The notes: generated by a model not told the origin, from the letters alone. A DNA stretch of 62,076 bases from Candidatus Accumulibacter adjunctus (GCA_000585015.1 JFAX01000013.1:3438-65513); one strand, 5' to 3'; shown: positions 36,315 through 45,890, numbered from the stretch's first letter. Translations and numbers: made by a program.

Positions 36315-38702
36315 TCAATTGCGCAGTGGCTTGCCGGTTTCCAGCATGTGCTGGATGCGCTGCTGGGTTTTCGGGTTCTGCAGCAGTTCGACGAAGAGTT
36401 TGCGCTCGACCGTCAACAGCCACCGTTCGTCGACCAGTGAGCCGGTCTCGACCTCACCACCACACAGGGCGGTCGCAGCGGCTCGCGCCACGGTGTAGTC
36501 GTGCGCCGAGATCATGCCGCCCTCCTTCATGTTGGCCAGCATCATCTCGCAGTTGGCAATGCCGGTGCGCCCGGCGACCTTGACCCCGCGCGGTGAGAGC
36601 CGCGGGTAGTAACCGGCTTCGGCAAGGCCGCGCGCCTCGCGCAGCGCGACGTAGAGCAGTTCGTGCGCGTTGAAGACGATCCTGTCCGCCTCTACGGCGA
36701 AACCGAGTTCCTTCGCCTGCGCGCCGCTTTTCGACACCGTCGCCATGGCGATGGTCATGAACACCGGCTGGATGAACTCGAAGGGATCGTTGCCGCCGGT
36801 CCGCGTCGCTGCCTGTGCGGCGCGGATGGCGAACTCCTTGCAGCCACCACCTGCCGGGATCAGGCCGACACCGGCCTCGACGAGACCGATGTAGCTCTCG
36901 AGTGCGATCACCCGCTTCGCGGCGTGCATCAGGAACTCGCAGCCACCGCCGAGCGCCATTCCCTGGACCGCCGCGACCACCGGTACCTGGGCATACTTGA
37001 GCGCCATCGAGGTGTTCTGAAACTCGGCGACATACTTCTCGAGCAGTTCGAAGTCGCCGGCCTTGATCGCCTCGGCGACCTCCTTCAGATTCGCACCGAA
37101 GGCGAACGGCGCCTCGTGCCAGAGAACCAGTCCCTGGTAAGCTGCCTCGGCGCGGGCAACCGCTTCCTGCATGCCGACGATGACGTCGCGACCGAGCGTA
37201 TGGTTGCGCGACTTGACGCTGACGATGGCTATTCCGGCGTCCACCTGCGGCAGCGTCCACAGACGCACGCCGTCGTTTTCCCAGACCGTTTCGCCGACCA
37301 CGGCCGTCTCGCCCAGCACCCGCTCGGGGAACAGCTGGCGCCGATAGACCGGCAGCGTCGAGCGCGGACGATAGGCGTCGGCGCTGGCAGAGTACGAGCC
37401 CTGCGGGCCGTGCACACCCTCGTCGGCGACACGACCGAAGACCCATTCGGGCAACGGCGCCTGGCTCATCGCCCGACCGGCCTCGATGTCGGCCTGCACG
37501 GCCTCGGCGATCGAGCGCCAGCCTGCTGCCTGCCAGGTCTCGAATGGGCCCTGCGCCCAGCCGAAGCCCCAGCGCATCGCAAAGTCGAGGTCGCGCGCGT
37601 TGTCGGCGATGTCGGCGAGATGGAAAGCCGTGTAGTGGAAGATGTCGCGGAAGATCGCCCACAGGAACTGCGCCTGCGGATGCTCGCTGGCGCGCAACTG
37701 GGCAAAGCGGACTGCCGGATCCCGCTGCTTCAGGATCGCCAGGACGCCGCCGTCGATCTCCCCGGCGCTGTCGCGATAGTCCTGCAGCGCCAGGTCGAGC
37801 ACCTTGATCGCGCGACCCTCCTTGCGGAAGATGCCGGCGCGCGTCTTCTGCCCCAGCGCGCCCTTGCCGATCAGCGCCGCCAGCCAGACCGGCACGCCGT
37901 AGTAGCCGTGCCAGGGGTCTGCCGGCAGGGTGTCCTGCATGGTCTTGATGACGTGCGCCAGGGTATCGAGACCAACGACGTCGGCGGTACGATAGGTGGC
38001 GCTCTTTGGCCGGCCGATGATCGGCCCGGTGAGCGAGTCGACGACGTCGAAACCGAGGCCGAGCCGCTGCGTGTGGTGCATCACGGCGAGGATCGAGAAG
38101 ACGCCGACGCGATTGGCCACGAAGTTCGGGGTGTCGAGCGCACGCACGATTCCCTTGCCGAGACGCGACACCAGCCAGGACTCGAGATCGTCGAGGAGCG
38201 CCGGAGCGGTGCCCCGCGTGGCGATCAGTTCGACCAGATGCATGTAACGCGGAGGATTGAAGAAATGGATGCCACAGAAGCGCGAGCGCAGCACCTCGGG
38301 CAAAGCCTCGGCAAGGCGGTTGATCGACAGGCCGGAAGTGTTCGAGGCGATGATCGCCGTCGGCGCGATGAAGGGTGCGATCCTGCGATAGAGCTCATCC
38401 TTCCACTCCATCCTTTCGGCGATCGCTTCGATGATCAGGTCGCAATCCCGGAGTTGCTCCAGATCCGCCCCGTAGTTGGCAGCGTCGATGTAAGCGACAC
38501 GGTCCTTGCTCGCCAGCGGCGACGGATCGAGTCTCCTGAGCCCGTCGATGGCCTTGCGGACGATTCCGTTGGCATCGCCCGTGGCAGCCGGCAGATCGAA
38601 TAGGACCACGGGCACGTCGGCATTCGCGAGGTGCGCAGCGATCTGCGCGCCCATGACGCCCGCTCCGAGTACGGCGGCCTTGCGTACTATGAAGTTGCTC
38701 AA
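36315..38702 (-). CDS. 3-hydroxyacyl-CoA dehydrogenase/enoyl-CoA hydratase, FadN-like order
   Basis: 795-residue bifunctional beta-oxidation enzyme with the dehydrogenase first and the hydratase last, the reverse of FadB/FadJ. The N-terminal Rossmann motif is VLGAGVMGAQIAAHL (GxGxxG at 13-18). The hydratase region lies at about 480-720, with GGGCEFLMHAAKRVIALESY forming the oxyanion region and the acidic residue of GLVEAGVGLIPAGGG. This layout matches FadN of Bacillus and many betaproteobacterial proteins. It heads the unit with fadA. Its promoter contains a PsrA-type operator. Confidence 0.92.
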   Translation of the reverse strand: MSNFIVRKAAVLGAGVMGAQIAAHLANADVPVVLFDLPAATGDANGIVRKAIDGLRRLDPSPLASKDRVAYIDAANYGADLEQLRDCDLIIEAIAERMEWKDELYRRIAPFIAPTAIIASNTSGLSINRLAEALPEVLRSRFCGIHFFNPPRYMHLVELIATRGTAPALLDDLESWLVSRLGKGIVRALDTPNFVANRVGVFSILAVMHHTQRLGLGFDVVDSLTGPIIGRPKSATYRTADVVGLDTLAHVIKTMQDTLPADPWHGYYGVPVWLAALIGKGALGQKTRAGIFRKEGRAIKVLDLALQDYRDSAGEIDGGVLAILKQRDPAVRFAQLRASEHPQAQFLWAIFRDIFHYTAFHLADIADNARDLDFAMRWGFGWAQGPFETWQAAGWRSIAEAVQADIEAGRAMSQAPLPEWVFGRVADEGVHGPQGSYSASADAYRPRSTLPVYRRQLFPERVLGETAVVGETVWENDGVRLWTLPQVDAGIAIVSVKSRNHTLGRDVIVGMQEAVARAEAAYQGLVLWHEAPFAFGANLKEVAEAIKAGDFELLEKYVAEFQNTSMALKYAQVPVVAAVQGMALGGGCEFLMHAAKRVIALESYIGLVEAGVGLIPAGGGCKEFAIRAAQAATRTGGNDPFEFIQPVFMTIAMATVSKSGAQAKELGFAVEADRIVFNAHELLYVALREARGLAEAGYYPRLSPRGVKVAGRTGIANCEMMLANMKEGGMISAHDYTVARAAATALCGGEVETGSLVDERWLLTVERKLFVELLQNPKTQQRIQHMLETGKPLRN

Positions 38703-38771
38703 GCTGTTCTCCTGTTATGGGTCGACTGTGTCCGCCGGGAATGCCCCGCCATGGCCCTGCACCAAGCCTGT

Positions 38772-38787
38772 AAAACGAACGTTTGAA
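38772..38787. promoter_or_regulatory. PsrA-type operator of the FadN-like/fadA unit
   Basis: AAAACGAACGTTTGAA contains AAAC-N4-GTTT, the known PsrA recognition pattern. It begins at the last base of the -10 box and covers the predicted transcription start near 38780, the position expected for repression. The identical 16 bases occur at 45874-45889 upstream of the psrA-like gene. Confidence 0.65.
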
Positions 38788-38814
38788 TTATACGCTGGCT
38801 GCGGCCGGCGTCAA
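38787..38814 (-). promoter_or_regulatory. sigma70-like promoter of the FadN-like/fadA unit
   Basis: On the reverse strand TTGACG (38814-38809), 16 bp, then a perfect TATAAT (38792-38787). The leader to ATG 38702 is about 78 bases. Confidence 0.65.
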
Positions 38815-38931
38815 CTCCGGGTGCGGAACGTCCGCCCCGGCATTGCCTGAAGGGGCCGCAGTGCAGCACCGTCGCAAGCCTCGGCGTGGGCTGGTCGAAA
38901 GAGGTCCACCGGCCCATCGACGCGGAAAAGC

Positions 38932-39330
38932 TCAGACGGAAGCAGGCAGTTCCCGCTTGCCGCCGTGCTGATCGATCGCGACGTAGGTGAGCACCGCCTC
39001 GGTCACCTTTACCGTGATCGGTTGCGCCGGGTGACGCTCCGCGTAGACTTCGACCCGGACCGTGATCGAGGTGCGGCCGGTGCCGACCACCTCGGCAAAG
39101 AAGCTGACGACGTCACCGACCGATACCGGCTGCTTGAACAGGAAGGAATTGACCGCCACGGTGGTCACACGACCACGCGCGCGCCGCATCGCCGGTATCG
39201 CGCCGGCGACGTCCACCTGCGCCATGATCCAGCCACCGAAGACGTCGCCCTGCGGATTCACCTCCGAAGGCATCGGCACGACACGCAGGATTGGTTGCCG
39301 GTCCGGCAGCACCGTCAGCACCTCAGGCAT
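38932..39330 (-). CDS. acyl-CoA thioesterase, YciA-like hot-dog family
   Basis: 132 residues. The hot-dog signature is EVNPQGDVFGGWIMAQVDVA with the catalytic aspartate in GGWIMAQVD, followed by TVAVNSFLFKQPVSVGDVV. It hydrolyses acyl-CoA thioesters and would release CoA or trim acyl-CoA pools. ATG 39330 overlaps the end of fadJ by 8 bp, so it belongs to the psrA-fadE-fadI-fadJ unit as its last gene. Starting further upstream would only extend into fadJ. Confidence 0.88.
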   Translation of the reverse strand: MPEVLTVLPDRQPILRVVPMPSEVNPQGDVFGGWIMAQVDVAGAIPAMRRARGRVTTVAVNSFLFKQPVSVGDVVSFFAEVVGTGRTSITVRVEVYAERHPAQPITVKVTEAVLTYVAIDQHGGKRELPASV

Positions 39331-41251
39331 ACTGGCTGCGCAGGTAGTTGAGCGGCCCACCGGTGAAAGGGGCGAAGCCGGTGCCGAAGATCACGCCGGC
39401 GTCAGCCAGGTCGGCGTCGGCGACGACACCCTCGTCGACCAGTTCCTGCGTTCGCTCGAGCAGCGGCCGCACGAGCCGCTGCGCGAGGCCGGCCGGCACG
39501 GCCGCGGCGGGAGGTTTGGCCGCCTTGCCACCGTCGTAGTCATAGAATCCGCGACCACTCTTGCGGCCCAGGTGGCCGGCGTTGAAGCGCTCGAGCAGGC
39601 AGCGCGGCGGTGCCACCCCACTCCCGGCGAGGCTGCTGCCAGCCGCCATGGCGACATCGAGGCCGACCATGTCCACGAGCTCGATCGGACCCATCGGCAT
39701 GCCGAAGGCGAGCATCGCCTCGTCGACGGTCGCCGGCGTGATCCCCTCGTCGACCGCGCGCATCGCCTCCAGCATGTAGGGACCGATGACGGCGTTGACG
39801 AGAAACCCGGGCGCGCTTCTCACCGGCAACGGCAGCCGGTCGATCTGGCGCACGAAGGCCGTCGCGCGCTGGACCGTATCGACCTCCGTCCCGGCAGCTG
39901 CGACGACTTCGACCAGCGGCATCTTCGCCACCGGATTGAAGAAATGGATGCCCACCAGGCGCTCCGGTCGTGCCAGAACACTCGCAAGATCCTCGATGCG
40001 CAGGCTCGAGGTATTGCTGGCAAGCACCGCGTCCGGCCGCATCCGCGTTTCCAGACCGGCAAGCAGGGCATGCTTGGCTTCGAGGTTCTCGAAGATCGCC
40101 TCGATGACGACGTCGGCCTGGGCGACTCCGTGCCCTTCCGGGTCGGGGATCAGGCGATCCATCGCCGCGCGCAGCTCACGCGCATCGCGGACGCGCTGCC
40201 CCCAGGCGGTGTAGGCCCGTTGCAGGGCCGGAGCGATCCGCTCGATTCCCTGATCCTGCAGCGTCACGGTCAAGCCGCGCAAGGCGCACCAGGCGGCGAT
40301 GTCGCCGCCCATGACGCCGGCGCCAACGACATGGACGCGCCGGGCCGTGAAGCCGCTTGCCTTGCCGAAGCTCTTCAGGCGCTCCTGCAGGAAGAAGACG
40401 CGCACGAGGTTGCGCGCCGTTGGCGAGCGGACGATGCTGTCGATCAGTTGCGGTGCCGCCAGCGCATCACCCTGATGGTGTGCCCAGATGTCGATGATCG
40501 CGTAGGGCGCCGGGTAGTGCTCGCGCCGGGCGCGCCGCGCAACCTGCTTGCGCGCGCCGCTGGCGACGATGCTCTTCAGCGGCCCGTTGAGCAGGCGCTG
40601 CAGGAAGGGCGGACGCCGCCGCGCCTGGCCGCTCAGGACGAGCATGGCCGCCGCCGCATCCATCACGCGCGGTGGTACGCAGTCGTCGGCGAGGCCCAGT
40701 CGTTTCGCCTTTTTGGCGTCGATGGTCTTGCCGGTCAGCATCATGTCGAGCGCCGCCTGGGGACCGGTTCGCTCGGGCAGGCGAAGCATGCCGCCCCAAC
40801 CCGGAACGATGCCCAGCATCACCTCCGGGAGCCCCATGCGCGTCGAGGGTTCATCGACGGCAAGCAGGTAACGGCAGGCGAGCGCAAGTTCGAGGCCACC
40901 GCCGAGGCAGTGTCCGCGGACGAGAGCCAGCGTCGGGTAGTGCACCGCCGCCAGGCGATTGAACAGCTGCCAGCCGCGTGCCACCAGCTCGATGCCCTTG
41001 GCCGGCGTATCGAGTTGGGTGAACTCCTGAATGTCGGCGCCGGCAATGAAGCCGGCGGCCTTGCCGGAGCGGAAGATGAGAGCCTTCGGCGGTTGTCGGT
41101 CGAGTTCATCGAGGAGTTGCGACAGTTCCGCCATGACTGCACTCGACAGCGAGTTGGTGGATTCGCCCGCCTTGTCGAGAGTCGCCCAGGCGAGGCCCTG
41201 CGCGTCGAGCTCGAGCCGCCAGTGCCGCCAAACTTGTGTGTCGGGGTTCAT
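39323..41251 (-). CDS. fadJ: FadJ-type enoyl-CoA hydratase/3-hydroxyacyl-CoA dehydrogenase
   Basis: About 642 residues with the usual order: hydratase about 15-200 (GHCLGGGLELALACRY and GLPEVMLGIVPGWGGM hold the two catalytic glutamates), then dehydrogenase from about 310 (VVGAGVMGGDIAAWCAL) and two C-terminal dehydrogenase domains. ATG 41251 follows AGGGAAGG. ATG 41290, 13 codons upstream, overlaps the fadI stop as ATGA and is a serious alternative for translational coupling. Shorter than E. coli FadJ. A second enzyme of this type with reversed domains is at 36315. Confidence 0.92.
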   Translation of the reverse strand: MNPDTQVWRHWRLELDAQGLAWATLDKAGESTNSLSSAVMAELSQLLDELDRQPPKALIFRSGKAAGFIAGADIQEFTQLDTPAKGIELVARGWQLFNRLAAVHYPTLALVRGHCLGGGLELALACRYLLAVDEPSTRMGLPEVMLGIVPGWGGMLRLPERTGPQAALDMMLTGKTIDAKKAKRLGLADDCVPPRVMDAAAAMLVLSGQARRRPPFLQRLLNGPLKSIVASGARKQVARRARREHYPAPYAIIDIWAHHQGDALAAPQLIDSIVRSPTARNLVRVFFLQERLKSFGKASGFTARRVHVVGAGVMGGDIAAWCALRGLTVTLQDQGIERIAPALQRAYTAWGQRVRDARELRAAMDRLIPDPEGHGVAQADVVIEAIFENLEAKHALLAGLETRMRPDAVLASNTSSLRIEDLASVLARPERLVGIHFFNPVAKMPLVEVVAAAGTEVDTVQRATAFVRQIDRLPLPVRSAPGFLVNAVIGPYMLEAMRAVDEGITPATVDEAMLAFGMPMGPIELVDMVGLDVAMAAGSSLAGSGVAPPRCLLERFNAGHLGRKSGRGFYDYDGGKAAKPPAAAVPAGLAQRLVRPLLERTQELVDEGVVADADLADAGVIFGTGFAPFTGGPLNYLRSQYA

Positions 41252-41286
41252 GACCTTCCCTTGATACTCGTTTTCCGTCATCCGTT

Positions 41287-42588
41287 TCATGCGCCACCTG
41301 TCCGCAGGTTCTCGACCAGCATCGCCCCTCCCTGACCGCCGCCGATGCAGATCGCGGCGATGCCGCGGCGGGCACCGGCGGCGCGCAGGGCGTGCAGCAG
41401 GTGCAGGACGATGCGCGCGCCGGATGCACCCACCGGGTGGCCGATGGCGATGGCGCCACCGTCGACGTTGAGACGCTCTGCAGGCGGTGAACCGAGCGCG
41501 GCCGGCAGACCGAGCTGCTCGCGGCACCAGGCGTCCGACTCCCAGGCGGCCATGCAGCCGAGTACCTGCGCGGCAAAGGCCTCGTTGATCTCCCACAGGT
41601 CGATGTCGTCGAGCCCGAGTTGCTGCCGCTGCAGGATCGGTGTCGCCGCATGCACCGGCCCCAGACCCATCTCTGCCGGGTCGAGAGCAGCCCACGCGCT
41701 GTCCGTGATCTGGCCGAGTGGCTGCAGCTGCCACTTGTCGACCGCTGCCTGCGAAGCCAGGAGCAGCCACGCCGCGCCATCGGTGATCTGCGAACTGTTG
41801 CCCGGGGTGATCCGACCGTAGCGGCGGTCGAAGAACGGCTTCAACTTGGCCAGCCCAGCCATGCTCGAGTCCGCCCGCACCCCATCATCCTCGAGATACA
41901 CCTGTCCCTTGCCATCGACCAGCGGCACGATCTCGCCGAAACGCCCGGCCTGGCGTGCAGCAACGGCGCGCTGGTGACTGCGCACGCTGAACTCATCCAT
42001 CTGCTGGCGCGAGATCGCAAAACGCCAGGCGAGGTTCTCCGCCGTCTGGCCCATCAGCAACCCGACGACCGGATCGGTCAACCCCTTCAGCAGGCCGATC
42101 ACCGGCGACAGCAGCTGCGCCGGGCGCAGCCTGCTGAACATGCCGATCTTCTCGCCGATGCTCCGGGCCTGCATCATCCGGGCAAACCACTGCACCATCA
42201 CGTCGTTGTAGAGCAGCGGCGCGCGCGACAGCGCGTCTACGCCACCGGCAAGCACCAGCTGCGAACGCCCGTTGCGGATGTTGGCCATTGCCGAATCGAT
42301 GGCCTGCATGCCGCTGGCGCAGTTGCGCATGACCGTCCACGCCGGCACCTGCTGCCCGCAGCCGAGCCGCAGCGAGACGACACGACCGATGTTGACTTCG
42401 TCCGGCGACGGACTGGCACAACCGAGGATGACCTCATCGAGATCGGTGGCAGCGAATGGCTGACGAATCAGCAGAGCCCGCCCCGCCTGCACCGCCAAGT
42501 CGCTGGCAGCGAACGGGCCGGGAGCATTGCGCCCCTTGAGGAACGGCGTGCGCGCTCCATCGACGACATATACCGGCTCAGATTCCAA
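41287..42588 (-). CDS. fadI: acetyl-CoA C-acyltransferase FadI type
   Basis: 433-residue thiolase, the longer FadI/HadhB type. The nucleophilic cysteine lies in RNCASGMQA (about C90), the histidine in GHPVGASG and the second cysteine in CIGGGQGGAM. The start follows GGAGAAGG. It precedes fadJ with a likely 4-bp overlap, as in fadI-fadJ operons, and follows fadE by 86 bp. It is a second thiolase in addition to fadA at 35092, probably with a different chain-length range. Confidence 0.94.
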   Translation of the reverse strand: MESEPVYVVDGARTPFLKGRNAPGPFAASDLAVQAGRALLIRQPFAATDLDEVILGCASPSPDEVNIGRVVSLRLGCGQQVPAWTVMRNCASGMQAIDSAMANIRNGRSQLVLAGGVDALSRAPLLYNDVMVQWFARMMQARSIGEKIGMFSRLRPAQLLSPVIGLLKGLTDPVVGLLMGQTAENLAWRFAISRQQMDEFSVRSHQRAVAARQAGRFGEIVPLVDGKGQVYLEDDGVRADSSMAGLAKLKPFFDRRYGRITPGNSSQITDGAAWLLLASQAAVDKWQLQPLGQITDSAWAALDPAEMGLGPVHAATPILQRQQLGLDDIDLWEINEAFAAQVLGCMAAWESDAWCREQLGLPAALGSPPAERLNVDGGAIAIGHPVGASGARIVLHLLHALRAAGARRGIAAICIGGGQGGAMLVENLRTGGA

Positions 42589-42674
42589 TACCTTCTCCTT
42601 CCTGCGGTTCCCTGACAGTGGCGCGCGGCAGCGGATGCCGCCTCCTGCCGCGCACCGTTGCGTCAGCCATCGTC

Positions 42675-45026
42675 TCAGGCGGCAGCCTTGTGCAGCAACG
42701 GCTCCTGCCGCATGCGACCGAGGTCATGCGGAAAATCGTCGACGCGGATGACGATGTCGCGCAACTCGTTGCGCCGCTTGAGGGCCGCATACTCGGCGGG
42801 GGTGACGATGCCGGCAGCGAACGCGGCGTGCGCCAGATCGCGCACATTGGCGTCGGGGTTGTCGACCAGCACACCCTTCTTCTCCGCGGCGCGGATCTTT
42901 GCCTCGATCGGCTCGGCCTCGATCGTCGCCAGGAGCGCGAGTTCGAGGGCACCAACGGCTTCCGACTCGCCCTTCGGCAGGTAGGTTTCGGCGGTCAGGC
43001 GGTCACGCGCGGCAGACGGCTCGATCAGGAGCTTGGCTACCCGGTGACCGATGCGGTCGGACGGAACATCGTAGGGGTGCCCGAGCGGGAACACCATGCG
43101 GTAGAGCAGGCGGCCGATCCAGCGTACAGGGAAGTTGGCGATGGCACCGTCGAAAGCCATCTGCGCCTTGTACATCGCGTCCCAGATCGCCCAGTGCATG
43201 AGTGGGGCGTCGGCCTGCTGGCGCCCTTCCGACTCATAGCGCTTGAGCGTCGCCGAACACAGGTAGAGCATCGACAGGATGTCGCCGAGACGCGCCGAGA
43301 GCTTCTCGCGACGCTTCAGTTCGCCGCCGAGCACCAGCATCGAGATATCGGCGAGGAAGGCGAACGCCGATGAGAAGCGGGTCAGTTGCTGATAGTAACG
43401 TCGCGTCTCCGGTGCGACGTTCGCCGGGACGGAGACGAAGTGCGAACCGGTGAGTCCCTTGCGCAGGGCGCTGAAAGCGTGCCTGATGGTGAAGACGGCG
43501 TGACCGAAAAGAGCGCGGTCGAAATCGTCCAGACCCTGTCGCGCGTCCGGGTTGAAGGCGGCCTTCATTTCCTTCAGGACGTACGGGTGGCAACGGATGG
43601 CTCCCTGGCCGAAGAGGATCATGCTGCGCGTCAGGATATTGGCGCCCTCGACCGTGATGCCGATCGGGATCTGCTGATAGGCACGACCGATGAAGTTCGA
43701 CGGGCCGAGGCAGATGCCCTTGCCGCCGACGATGTCCATGCCATCATTGACCACCTGCCGCGCGCGTTCGGTGACGTGGTACTTGGCGATCGCCGATACC
43801 ACCGAAGGCTTCTCGCCGAGGTCGATGGCGCCGGCCGTCATCTTGCGCACCGCGTCCATCATGTAGGTGTAGGCGCCGATCCGCGTCAGCGGCTCCTCAA
43901 CCCCCTCGAAACGACCAATGGCCATCTTGAACTGGCTGCGCACGCGTGCATAGGCGCCGACGCTGCGCGCTGTCAATTGCGCCATACCGGTATTGGACGA
44001 GGGCAGCGAGATCGAACGGCCCGCCGCGAGGCACTCCATGAGCATCCGCCAGCCCTGGCCAACCATCGCCGGACCGCCGATGACGTAGTCGAGCGGCATG
44101 AAGACGTCCTTGCCACGAGTCGGACCGTTCATGAACATCGCGTTGAGCGGAAAATGCCGGCGGCCGATCTCGGCACCGGGCGTATCGCGCGGTACGAGGG
44201 CGCAGGTGATGCCGACGTGCTTCTTGCCGCCGAGCAGCCCGTCGGGGTCATAGAGGTGGAACGCCAGGCCGAGAATGGTGCAAACCGGCCCGAGCGTGAT
44301 GTAGCGCTTGTCCCAGGTCACGCGCATGCCGAGGACTTCCTTGCCCTGCCACATCCCCTTGCAGACGATGCCCACATCCGGGATCGAGCCGGCATCCGAA
44401 CCCGCCCACGGACTGGTGAGGGCGAAAGCGGGAATCTCCAGACCTTTCGCCAGGCGTGGCAGGTAGTGGTTCTTCTGCGCCTCGGTGCCATAGTGCAGCA
44501 GCAATTCCGCTGGCCCGAGCGAGTTCGGCACCATCACCGACACCGACAGGGCCGAACAGCGCGTTGATAGCTTGGTGACGATCTGTGAGTGCGCATAGGC
44601 CGAAAACTCGAGACCACCGTAGCGCTTCGGGATGATCATGCCGAGGAAGCCCTTGTCCTTGATGTACTGCCAAGCCTCTGCCGGCAGGTCGTGGAGTTCG
44701 CTGGTCACCTGCCAGTCGTCGACCAGCGCACAGGCCTGCTCCACCTCGTTGTCCAGGAACGACTGCTCCGCTGCCGTCAGCTTCGGAACCGGGTAAGCAA
44801 GAAGCTTGCTCCAGTCCGGGTCACCGCGGAACAACTCGCCGTCCCACCAGACGGTACCGGCCTCGAGCGCGACGCGCTCGGTCTCCGACATCTGCGGCAG
44901 AATCCGTTTGTAGGTCGTGAAGACCGGCCGACTTACAAGCGCCCGTCGCAGCGGACGGACGCCGAATAGAACGACCACGCTCGCCAGCGTGATACCGATG
45001 ACACTCCAGATGATCGTCGCGATCAT
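42675..45026 (-). CDS. fadE: acyl-CoA dehydrogenase FadE
   Basis: 783 residues, the long FadE type: N-terminal membrane segment (about 3-25, IIWSVIGITLASVVVLFGV), acyl-CoA dehydrogenase N, middle (FALTSPWAGSDAGS) and C-terminal helical domains, and the extra C-terminal DUF1974 region typical of FadE. FAD-dependent first step of beta-oxidation, probably on the inner face of the membrane. Its start lies 30 bp after the psrA-like stop, so it shares that transcript. Confidence 0.95.
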   Translation of the reverse strand: MIATIIWSVIGITLASVVVLFGVRPLRRALVSRPVFTTYKRILPQMSETERVALEAGTVWWDGELFRGDPDWSKLLAYPVPKLTAAEQSFLDNEVEQACALVDDWQVTSELHDLPAEAWQYIKDKGFLGMIIPKRYGGLEFSAYAHSQIVTKLSTRCSALSVSVMVPNSLGPAELLLHYGTEAQKNHYLPRLAKGLEIPAFALTSPWAGSDAGSIPDVGIVCKGMWQGKEVLGMRVTWDKRYITLGPVCTILGLAFHLYDPDGLLGGKKHVGITCALVPRDTPGAEIGRRHFPLNAMFMNGPTRGKDVFMPLDYVIGGPAMVGQGWRMLMECLAAGRSISLPSSNTGMAQLTARSVGAYARVRSQFKMAIGRFEGVEEPLTRIGAYTYMMDAVRKMTAGAIDLGEKPSVVSAIAKYHVTERARQVVNDGMDIVGGKGICLGPSNFIGRAYQQIPIGITVEGANILTRSMILFGQGAIRCHPYVLKEMKAAFNPDARQGLDDFDRALFGHAVFTIRHAFSALRKGLTGSHFVSVPANVAPETRRYYQQLTRFSSAFAFLADISMLVLGGELKRREKLSARLGDILSMLYLCSATLKRYESEGRQQADAPLMHWAIWDAMYKAQMAFDGAIANFPVRWIGRLLYRMVFPLGHPYDVPSDRIGHRVAKLLIEPSAARDRLTAETYLPKGESEAVGALELALLATIEAEPIEAKIRAAEKKGVLVDNPDANVRDLAHAAFAAGIVTPAEYAALKRRNELRDIVIRVDDFPHDLGRMRQEPLLHKAAA

Positions 45027-45056
45027 GGCTGCTTCTCCTGTGATTGGTCTTGGGTT

Positions 45057-45812
45057 CTAGGTCCCGGGTCTGCTTTCTTTGGCTGCCTTGCTCGGCAGCT
45101 CTTGTTGGGTTCCTGCTGGCTCGTCGAACTGCGGCAACGGAGCCCGCAGGCCGCCGAGCAGGAAGGGCATCAGCCGCTGCGCGAGGCGCCTGGCGCGAAT
45201 CGTATCGTCGTCCTGAACCGGCCGCTCGCCAGCCAGATCGTCTACTTCGACGCCGGTCACCACGCGCAGGACGTCCGTGCCGGCGATGGCGTAGGACATG
45301 GCCCCGAGCATGAAGTGCAGGCGCCAGACGATCTCCGCCTGCGGCACGTCGGGCAAGGCCCGGTACAGAGCCTGCTTGTAGCGATCGATCACCTCGGCAT
45401 ATTCGCTGGCAAAGAAGGTGCGGATGAACTCGGCCGGTTCGGTCAACGTGCGACCGAGGAGCCGCAGGAAGGTCATTCCACCAAGGGTCTTGTCCTCACC
45501 CATGCGCAGCAGCGTGCCGAAGAATGCCTCGAGGATCTGCGAAGGTTTCAGCGCCCCGCCGCCGGCCTGTGCCTCGAGACGATCGAGGGCCTGCAGGCGA
45601 TTGTCGTTGAGCCATCCCAAGCGCCGTCGGAAGACCTCGCGCAGAAGCGCCTCCTTGCAACCAAAGTGGTAGTTGACGGCTGCCAGATTGACCTCGGCCG
45701 CACCCGTGATCATGCGCATCGAGGTCGCCTCGTAGCCGTTCTCCATGAACAGGCGCTCGGCGACATCGAGGATCCGATCGCGGGTATCACTGTTGGTCTT
45801 TTGTTCGGGCAT
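45057..45812 (-). CDS. psrA: TetR-family repressor, PsrA-like
   Basis: 251 residues. The TetR helix-turn-helix is in TSMRMITGAAEVNLAAVNYH and the following FGCKEALLREVF, nearly the PsrA sequence, and the C-terminal domain has LHFMLGAMSYAIAGTDVLRV as in PsrA. PsrA represses fad genes and is released by long-chain fatty acids. ATG 45812 gives a normal N-terminus; an in-frame ATG at 45878 would fall in the operator. The operator at 45874 overlaps its own predicted transcription start, implying autorepression. The C-terminal 25 residues are an unconserved tail. Confidence 0.82.
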   Translation of the reverse strand: MPEQKTNSDTRDRILDVAERLFMENGYEATSMRMITGAAEVNLAAVNYHFGCKEALLREVFRRRLGWLNDNRLQALDRLEAQAGGGALKPSQILEAFFGTLLRMGEDKTLGGMTFLRLLGRTLTEPAEFIRTFFASEYAEVIDRYKQALYRALPDVPQAEIVWRLHFMLGAMSYAIAGTDVLRVVTGVEVDDLAGERPVQDDDTIRARRLAQRLMPFLLGGLRAPLPQFDEPAGTQQELPSKAAKESRPGT

Positions 45813-45873
45813 CTGCTGACTGGTCGCCGGATGGGGTTCTGGGAGATGCCGGGCTCGTCGGCCACAAGCCTCG

Positions 45874-45889
45874 TTCAAACGTTCGTTTT
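45874..45889. promoter_or_regulatory. PsrA-type operator of the psrA-fadE-fadI-fadJ unit
   Basis: On the reverse strand this is the same AAAACGAACGTTTGAA as at 38772-38787. It lies 1 bp downstream of the -10 box and covers the predicted start near 45884. Confidence 0.65.
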
Positions 45890-45890
45890 A

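Noticed and set aside
36663..38603. A 646-residue forward frame opposite the FadN-like gene
   Set aside because: Antisense shadow of a recognised enzyme; no ribosome-binding site or recognisable domain.
39062..41335. A 757-residue forward frame opposite fadJ
   Set aside because: Antisense to a clear fadJ with intact catalytic motifs; composition is that of a mirrored frame in GC-rich DNA.
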